The notes below the pieces were generated by a model. It worked only from the letters and a program-made list of their open reading frames with translations, made no database searches and had not been told where the DNA came from. A stretch of 64,000 nt of DNA from Ectobius pallidus. Taxonomy: Eukaryota; Arthropoda; Insecta; Blattodea; Ectobiidae. Made by a program: the position numbers and the translations under genes. Location: positions 218,186,484 through 218,250,483 of the forward strand of contig CAXKWD010000001.1 in NCBI GenBank assembly GCA_964059195.1, given 5' to 3'. Positions 45,001 to 54,000 of the stretch are shown here, in pieces. The stretch's first letter is position 1, and each line of letters begins with the position of its first letter.

Positions 45001-48000
45001 CTAAAAAGTTTATTTGTTCAATTTTTAGCCCTAAAAACTTCCGAAAAAGGGCTCGGCTCGGTTCACTGACATTAATGTTTGCCCACTTCCAGATGAGCTA
45101 GAAACTTTAAATTTGGTGCACGTATAGCTTTTAGGCTGTAAACCACAGGAAAACTCCAAAAAGTTTACTTTTTTAATTTTTAGCCCTAAAAACCTCCGAA
45201 AAAAGGGCTCGGTTTCCATGGCAACAGTATTATCAAACAGTGTTCACATAGAGCTCTGAAAGGTAATAGCCAATACAGCAGACTAAATACAGGCATTCTA
45301 TCTCACATAGATCTTTTCGAAAACCTTTCCCGAGAACCTCAGTGGGGGTTTGGGGGCAGAGCCCCCAATGAGCGAAGTGAGTACATATTCATAAGGTGGT
45401 GGTATTGAACTTGATTACATATAAATATATACATATATATATATAGGCCTATATATACAGGGTGCTAACATTTCTTCCTAATTTTAAGTTTCATGGTCTC
45501 TAAACCTCAAACCCCTCGTCAGCTCAAAAATGATATACAGTAATATTATATACTGTACGAGGCGCGACCATAAAGTAAGTTTCCCTGGAGCCGTTTACAG
45601 AAACAAAACAAAATTTCTTGGAAATATTCATTGCAACAGATACAGCAAGTATTCAGCTATTTTTCAACATATTCGCCACAGGAATTGAAACGTTTGTCTT
45701 ACCGTGGGACTAACTTTTGAATACCTGTGTCGTAGAAGTGTGCCGCCTGGGATTAAACCACTGTGTGACAACCACCGTCATTCTCTGGCATTCTTTGTTA
45801 TTTCGTGAGATGTAGGAAAAGATGGAAATCACTGGGAGCGAGGTCCGGACTGTAGGTTGGATGTTTAAATACGTCCCAGCCGAAATCACTGGGAGCGAGA
45901 GTGGATGTTTAAATATCTCCCAGCCGAACATCTGCAGGAGACGTGCTACGATGTGTAATTTTATTATTATAGCAAGGCATTGATGATTTTGCATTTTTTA
46001 TATGAAGGATAAAAGATAGCTCGAATATACGTAAATGTGTATCATGAAATAATTTATTAAATGAGGGCAAGTTGTTTTTGCATTTTTTGCATTCTATGCC
46101 ATTTTTAAGAAATATGTCTTTTTTGCGTGTTTTAGGCCATTTTCAGCATTTTAGGCCATGTTTCAGTGGAGGTAGAGAGGAGCTTTTCCATGTACAAATC
46201 GTTACTTTCAGGCAACAGACAATCGTTTTTATTTGAGAATTTCTGCCCACTGTTCATAGTTAATTTTAATTCAGGTTTATTGTAAACACCATAACAGTTT
46301 GTCTTGTAGCATTTTTTTTTTTCTTTTTAAATGGCAATGGGGCAATTTGATGGGCTTACTAGTTCAGAAAGAATTTCTTTTTCGCTAAGAGTGTCCATGT
46401 AGTATAAATTTACTTACTTCAATAGTAACAAAATACATGTGTTTTATATTGTAAATTTATATATAACACACTGTCACCCATTAAATTACTTTTAGCAATT
46501 CATTACTTAACAAAAAACTAATTATAAATAATAATGGTAAATTTATTGGTAGTTTTGTTTAAATTTTTGTATACTTTTTTCACGTTTTTAGGTCATAAAT
46601 GCATTTTTTTACTATGCATTTTTTCACTATTTTGTGTTCAATAAATGTCTTGCCCTAGGAATTATTAATAATTCGTATTTTACTTTGCAGGCCCTCATGC
46701 AGAGACAAACAGCCTGTTGTTACCAGAGACATGCCTTGCCAGTGCGATGCAGCCTGCGCTCAGTATGGAGACTGTTGTCGAGATTCCCTCTTCTTCGTTG
46801 CAGAAGAGCAGAAAGCTGGTGCCTCTCTGTCAAGATGTGAAACATTTGGCCCCAGTCAGTTCCTTATGATTTCCTCGTGTCCACCAGATTGGAAGGATCA
46901 GAAGACTCGTGAGCTCTGTGCTCATCCTGACACCAGTTTCCGAGACCCTCTTCTGGACTCACCAGTGACAAGCCTGCACACCAACGTTACGTACAGGAAC
47001 TGGCACTGCGCTTCATGCCATCGAGATACAGTTGTCAACATGACTGAAATATGGTTTGTCTCTTTCAAGTGTAACAACTGGATGAATATTTCTGGAGAAG
47101 AACAGTTGAGTCGGCTTGTGTACGATACAGAAACTTCGTCCTGGAGTCTGAACTTAACTGATTACCTTTCATTTTTTTATAATATATCGAACTATCTTGA
47201 AAGATGTGAAGTCGGTGTTCAGGCTCCTGACAGAATAAGTAACATTTCAAGAACTTGCAATGTAGATGTAGTTGAAACTTGTCCACCGGACTGGAGTGAT
47301 GATCAAATTAAGCAACAATGTGAAACTTATACGGAGTTAACTTGCTCAAAAGATGATAAGAAAGTCTATCGAAATTACTATTGTGGTGTATGTAACAGCA
47401 ATGGGACTTTTAATGCTTCAGGGTGTGAAATGCAAGTGATAAACAGGGGGGCTTTTGCTCCAACGCTGGATTTCTCACTGCTATTGGACTGGCACCGCCT
47501 GCAGAAAAGAAGCACTTGTATGCAAGAGACAGAGCGATATGATCCTCTCTCAAAATCGTGCCGAAAAGTGTTCACAGACCCCACTGGTAAGTTTTGTTTT
47601 CCTTTATTTCTTCATTTTCTTCTTTCAACCACTTGCATGATCTAATTGACTATTCCACTCATATGCCACATGTTTGATATTGACCAATAACGTTTAGCAA
47701 TTCCTCGGATATAGACCAATCACGGCCGTTTATCTTACAATATTCTTGTAGAAATCGCGAGGATGCCATTTTATCGTGGTAAAACCAGCTGCTCGTTACT
47801 AGAGACGTGAGTATCAGTGTGCAATGATTAATAGTCACTGCTGCCACTAAGCGGCATGAAATCAGATTATTTTATGCAACATAACTTGTTTGGAAATTGA
47901 AATAATAGAAATTTACATTGATTAAGAACACAATTTCGATTCAGTGCAAGCCAATTTGTGTGCTTTTATTCTGTTCTGCTATTAGCTTACCTGAATGAAG

Positions 48001-51000
48001 TTAACTATGAACCATTGGCAGCACTGATTATACCAGTGTAGCTCAAATCGATTCATGGATGGTTGATTCACAGTATGCTGTGATCTCACAACTGTTAGTT
48101 TTGTTTTTATACAACAAAGCATGAAAGTAATTATGATTTATATAATCCGTTACTTTTATTCATGCAATAGTCTTAATAAATCCAACTCAAGTTGACGAGT
48201 TTCATCAGATAAATTCGCTCCTGCTGCGCAGTCGCAAATCTATCGATAAACTTGTCAACTCTCATGGGATTACCTGTGATAAAATGTCAGTGATGGAAGA
48301 AGGAAATTTTTGTTTTTGTTCACCTTCCCATCACTTGGTGGCACTGTGTGAGTTGTACATGTGTTTCACTTAAGAGTTGGCCAATCATGGTGGTTTCTGT
48401 GTTGTGGCGGCCACAGCTCTAACTCCCGAGGGATCGGGTGAAATGTCTAGCAAATAAAGCCGCTAACGATGTAATAATCCAGGTTCTCACAGTTACAGTT
48501 AAAATTACAATGAAAATAAACACGTACCCCATCACAAGATGTTGAAAATGTCCTCCCCTTGCATCCACACAACACTGGCACCTCTTTAGGAAATTTTCTT
48601 TCACGTGCATAAGATCAGCTTCCGAGATAGAGTTAATTTCTCTTGTGATATATAAAATAACAGGTCAAACCCGCATACATCAGAAAAGCTTAAAAACAAT
48701 ATCACAATTCACATAAGAGTTGGCCAATCATACAGGTTTCTGCATCACAGTGGCCACATATTTTCATATTTATTTGTTAGACCTTTAGGCAGTACAGACT
48801 GCAATCGGTCATATAAGCTATTTACATTAATACTTATCAACAACATTAATACTTACATTAATACTTATCAACAACAACCTAAGCTATGCTAATTCAATCT
48901 ATAATTATTTACAATCTTATAAACATATAATTATACAAGTCAATTGTTATACTAATACTATAACCTAAGTGACACTAAATGAACAAAGTATACTTATAGT
49001 TTACACTAAATTCTTACCTTTTTACATCATGTAATTATTTGCACTAAGTTGTTCTATTCTATTTGTATGTCTGATTCTAGGTATTCTTGAATATTATAAA
49101 AAGGATTTTTTTGAAGCCAGGAATATAGTTTTTCTGTAAATAAGTTTGGGGACATTTCTTGAAGTTTATCTGGTAATTTGTTATATAACTAGGAGGTGCC
49201 CGTGGCTTCGCCCACGATAATTCTTTTAAAAATTAAAAATTAAGAGTATAATAATTATTAAAGCATTATATTTATTAACACTTGCACGCGAATCATTCAT
49301 AAACTAAGCCATTAATAATTAATGAAACAGCTAAAATTCCTGCTTTAGAGTACATTCCACGACATGATAGCGCCCCCTGGGAAAACCATATCAGAATCGA
49401 TTATGCAGTTCCAAAGAACCTGTGAACACATAGGCAAATACGTATTGTTACTCAACTGTTTATTGACATGAATATGATGTGAATTTTATTTTATCAATTC
49501 AGTGTAATTTTCAGAAATTATATAATGTTTCAAGGGAAGGAATGGTTTGTTTGGATTATTATTATCAGCGATATTTCAAGAGATAAAACCATCAATATTT
49601 TACAGCTGTTGCCCCCGGCTTCGCCCGCCATTATTCAGGGACTCCAGGATTTTTAAGAAAATTACACTGGTAGATTATTAAAAATGTTTGTGGTTCAGAG
49701 CTATAAAAATTGTAAGTAAAAATAAAATTGTGTTCATTTCACTTAGGCCTTATATAATAAAGAAACGGTTTTCCTTCCTAATTTTGTAGTCGTCATGAAA
49801 GTTTAGACTGCGAGAGACGAACATCGCCGAGTATGCCCGATGTCTCACGAAGCGGGCGAGCAAGCACGCTATTTAGGGCCGTTGAATTGTATAAGAGTAG
49901 ATGTTATCCCAATAATGATATGGTATCCTTTTGTTTTGTTTAGCCTACACCTAATTAGATCAAGTTTATTATGATTTCTAGTCTGATATGTATGTACTTG
50001 ACTTCGTGTTTGATAGTTTTCTATGTTTTTTTTTTTACTAATGACAAGACATCAAAAATGTATAAATTTATTATTGTTAGTATACCAGTCTCTATAAATA
50101 GAGGCTTGCAGTGCTCTAATTTTTTAGCATTAGTTATTATTCTAATTGCCTTTTTCTGGATAACTAATACTTGATTAATTCCTACCCCATTACCCCATAC
50201 TACTAGACCATACCTTATTATGCTCTAACAGCTCTAACTCCTGAGTGATCGAGTGAAATAGCTGTGCAAATAAAGTCAATATACTGGTATAATGTGATAT
50301 AAAGAAAAAAAATTGCTTCAAAACTTCTTTAGAAAGATTTTAAAAGAAGGAAAGTTACATGTAAGTTTTATTTTAGTTTCAGCTTGTTGTTTTCAATTTG
50401 TCTAATTTGAAAACCCAAAAATTGTGTGGCCACAGTTGAATTCTGGGCATATTATTGGCCCTTGTACCTCTTGAAATTGGAAATGCCTGACATAGAATAA
50501 GAGGCTGGGGCGTGCATATTCATTTGTCTTAGTCTCACGCAAAACTGAGTTTGTGTAAAAGATGGGTAAAGGGAGTGGGCTAAGGCAGAAATTGGTAAAA
50601 TCCTATCCACTGATATCTTATTCATTGCTGTAGTTTTTGTATTATTTGAGAAAAGACTAAATCTTTGGGGGTGGGGGAATGTACAGTATTTTTCAGACCA
50701 TAAGACTCACTTTTTTTACTTGAAAACAGAATTTTGAAATTTGAGTGCATCTAATAGTCCGAAGTAAACTAAAAAATAAATTAAATTAAGTTACATTAAA
50801 TAGGCTTATTGCCAGTAATACCATAATCATAAACAAGGTGTTGTACAACGACAAGTGAGTTGCAAATTGTGGTACAGACTGCACATCGGTGTACTTGTGA
50901 CAATCATAAAATGAGAGTAGTGGGAGGCCAGTTATACAATGCAAAAAGAAGAAATGTTGGGTTCTTTCATAGAAAGGTATGTCTCCATGGGGTGGTCTAA

Positions 51001-54000
51001 ATGAAGGTAATGACATGTTGCCTTGTTCCATTACAGCTTTTATTAGTAAGGCTATAACAGCCTTACTAATTATAAGTTGCTTATATTTGTGTTGAAGGGT
51101 TGTTTGGTTGTTCACCGCACAAGTTTTGCATAAGCCGTATTACTAATAAACTGCCTGGGGTTACACCAAGTTTGAACGTGAAACATCATCAAAATGTCAC
51201 GCTGGTCATGACGTTACTAGCCCAACTTTGAAGGACTGCAGAACGTAAATGTTGCCATCTGTTGGAGCAGTGAACAAACAGTAGTGTGTCGTCTGCCGAG
51301 AGAAAATCTAGTTTCAGTATTTCATTATATTGTTTTCAGAAAGCTGTAATCATAGGTAAAATTATGGAAACATGTCCCGCAAACAAGGCACAATGTTTAT
51401 AATTCCGCCAAAGCAGCTCCGAATGTTTCCCAACAAATCATCTTAAGAATGGATGCATAACCTCAAAATTCAATCTCGGACATCTATGAAACTACTGCCT
51501 GTTATGGATATTGGCCATCTTTATTATTTATGTCAAGCTTATAGAAAGGGGCCAGGCTGTGTAAAGCGTTGCACACATTCAGCCTTATGCAAGGATTATT
51601 AGTACATTTTTTCTCCTCAGCTGTGTATATTCCTGGTATAAATGTTACAATTAGATTATTAGTAAAATCGTTACTGTATGCTGTATAGATTGTGAGAGAG
51701 TGTAAAAGAATTTTCAGTCTATCAGGAATTTCCGTTTAGAATCACATTCAATTTTCCCCTTAAATTTCCATGCTAAAATCAAGGTGCGTCTTATGGTCCG
51801 AAGCATCTTATAGTCTAAAAAATATGGTAGGTTGAATGTACAAATTTTTCACAATTTTACTTAATAATGTTTTCTTATTTTTAGAGTCAATGAAAGAAGA
51901 AACCACATCAACAACTACGTCTCCTAATAAACATGGATCAACAAACTTCAGAACTTGTTCTAAAATACGTTTAGATCCTGATGAATATATAGTGAACATG
52001 GTGAATAATTCAGTGTTCATTCCAGCGTACAATCGAACATTTGGTCATCAAGAGTACAGAATAGAAAACGATAGCAGTCTATCAATTTGCCTAATGGAAG
52101 GTGGGAAAGAAGATGAACCGGTGATATCCATGGGTCTGTTCTGCATGACCGTGATAGGCATAAGCTTGTCTATTCTGTTCCTGGTGGTACATCTCCTGCT
52201 GTTCTTCCTCACACCCAAGCTGAGGAACTTGTCGTCCATGAATCTGGCGTCGCTGAGTGTGGCACTGCTCATGGTATACTGTGGCTTCTTCGCAGCGTGG
52301 CAGCTTACAGGATCTGGAGTCCCTTGTGTCGTCTTTGCTGTCGTTATATACTACAGCTTGATATCTGCTTACTGCTGGATGCTTACAATTGCGTATGACA
52401 TCAGCAGAGTTCTCAGGGAGTCTACTTCAAAGCTTATGGTAACTTCAGGTAAGTTTGTTTGAGCAATTTAATATTCGAAGCGAGATGTATCAAAAGTGAC
52501 TTCACAACATTAGAACATTTTAACGTATTTTTCCATTTCATGCCCCTTGCTTCCAAATATATGAATTTTATAGAACCTAAAAAGGGCTAAATCAGAGTGA
52601 AAGGCCTAAAAAGGGCTAAAGAGAACTTTTGGAGAAAAAAAGGATTTTTAAATAGATTTTCCAACGAAAGGAAAATAAATAATGTGAATTTGTGCATTTT
52701 AAGAAAAGACATAATAAAAATAAATTTATTATAAGCACTGAAATTAACTATGTATATGTCGCTTTGTCCTTGTCTTTTTAACTCGAAAATGTGCCGCCTC
52801 TCCAAAGCAGGAAATGAAACTTGCGCCATCTGCAATACTTTGAAATCTGTACCGGTAACTAATCCATTGTCATTTCAACTTTAAAATAACGAATTGCCGA
52901 TTGCCGATAGAGAAGAATATTGAAGAAAAAAATTCATGACACTCGAATGTACTTATTTTTGTAGATTGGAAGTGAATTGAGTGGTGTATTGAATAATTGT
53001 ATCATTAAAGTGTAAATACAGTATCTTTACTGTTTATACTATTTTTTGAGTGCCGATATAAGAAATTGTTACTTCTTTATTTTGTTAAAAAACTAGAATA
53101 ACTGTGTCAAAATTATAGGCTAATACAATTTTTTGTATTAATATTAGTGTTCATTATTATGTTTTATTAAGACGGCTAAAATCGTTTGTTTAAAACCTAA
53201 AAAGGTTATTCCATGGAAATAAAAGGCTAAAATACCTTTTATAAAAGCCTAAAAATTGGGAGCTTAGTCATAACTTAATATTTGACGTTGCACAAACCAA
53301 GGTCGCTATGATGATGTTCTACTGTATTTGCAGGGAAACACTGGAGGAGATTCGCCCTGTACTCAGCTTGGAGCTGGCTGGTGCCTGGAATCTTCTCAGC
53401 AGCAGCGCTTGCAGTGCAGTTTACTCGGGATGAACATGATGACATTAACCCTGCCTTTGGATGGGGCACCTGCTGGTTTAACAATGGACAAGCTCTTCTC
53501 GTGTTCTGCGTGATTCCACTGTCTATAGTCATGCTTCTCAACGTGTTGTTCTTCTGCTGGAGCGCCTTCACCATCTACGCCACTACCTCCGAGATGAGAC
53601 TCTCCTCTTCCAACACACAACAGGACTTCCGTCTGTACTTGCGCCTTGCTTTCATCATGGGTCTCACTTGGATTACAGGACTGGTCGGTTCTTATACTCA
53701 TGTTGAAGGTAAGAACTGAACCTACCTGTGCTTTTTTCCTTCTTTCCAGCCAAACACCAAGAATAAAATATCCACTAACATTTTTACAGTTATTCCCTTA
53801 GAATTTGATCACCACCTCAAACAGCTGATGGTGTTTAATTATTTTTAATGTATTTTATCCTATTACAGAAAAAAAAAATGTTGTCTGTGGTGGTCTAGAG
53901 GTAGCGAGCTTGCCTCTAGATCTGAAGGTAGCAAGATCAAACCCAGCCACGGTCGATGGATTTTTCAGGACATAAAAATCCTGGGCACAGAGTCCTTCAG

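Larger units (their letters stand above)
19428..46690 (+). other. Receptor intron 1 (27,263 bp, transposon-filled)
   Basis: Bounded by GTGAGT and TACTTTGCAG. No other host coding exon was recognised inside. Content is annotated element by element. Stretches with nothing recognisable include about 19440-20170, 24825-25160, 27000-27530, 30590-31590, 32320-32740, 33800-34670, 39375-40105, 40525-41050 and 42965-43570. Confidence 0.65.
48716..50275 (-). mobile_element. Family F relic, copy 4, split by a LINE
   Basis: ACATAAGAGTTGGCCAATCA...GTGGCCACA (to about 48764) and CAGCTCTAACTCCTGAGTGA...GCAAATAAAG (50228-50275) are two halves of the same element. A minus-strand LINE lies between them. Confidence 0.65.
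47587..51884 (+). other. Receptor intron 2
   Basis: GTAAGT to TTATTTTTAG. Contains family F relics, a LINE interrupted by Helitron-like DNA, and a TIR element that ends 57 bp before exon 3. 47650-48360 and 50290-50690 hold nothing recognised. Confidence 0.85.

Noticed and set aside
45212..45225. Functional RFX site GTTTCCATGGCAAC in intron 1
   Set aside because: Consensus match is complete, but it lies in an interspersed repeat unit whose sister copy lacks the site; chance or repeat-borne is more likely.
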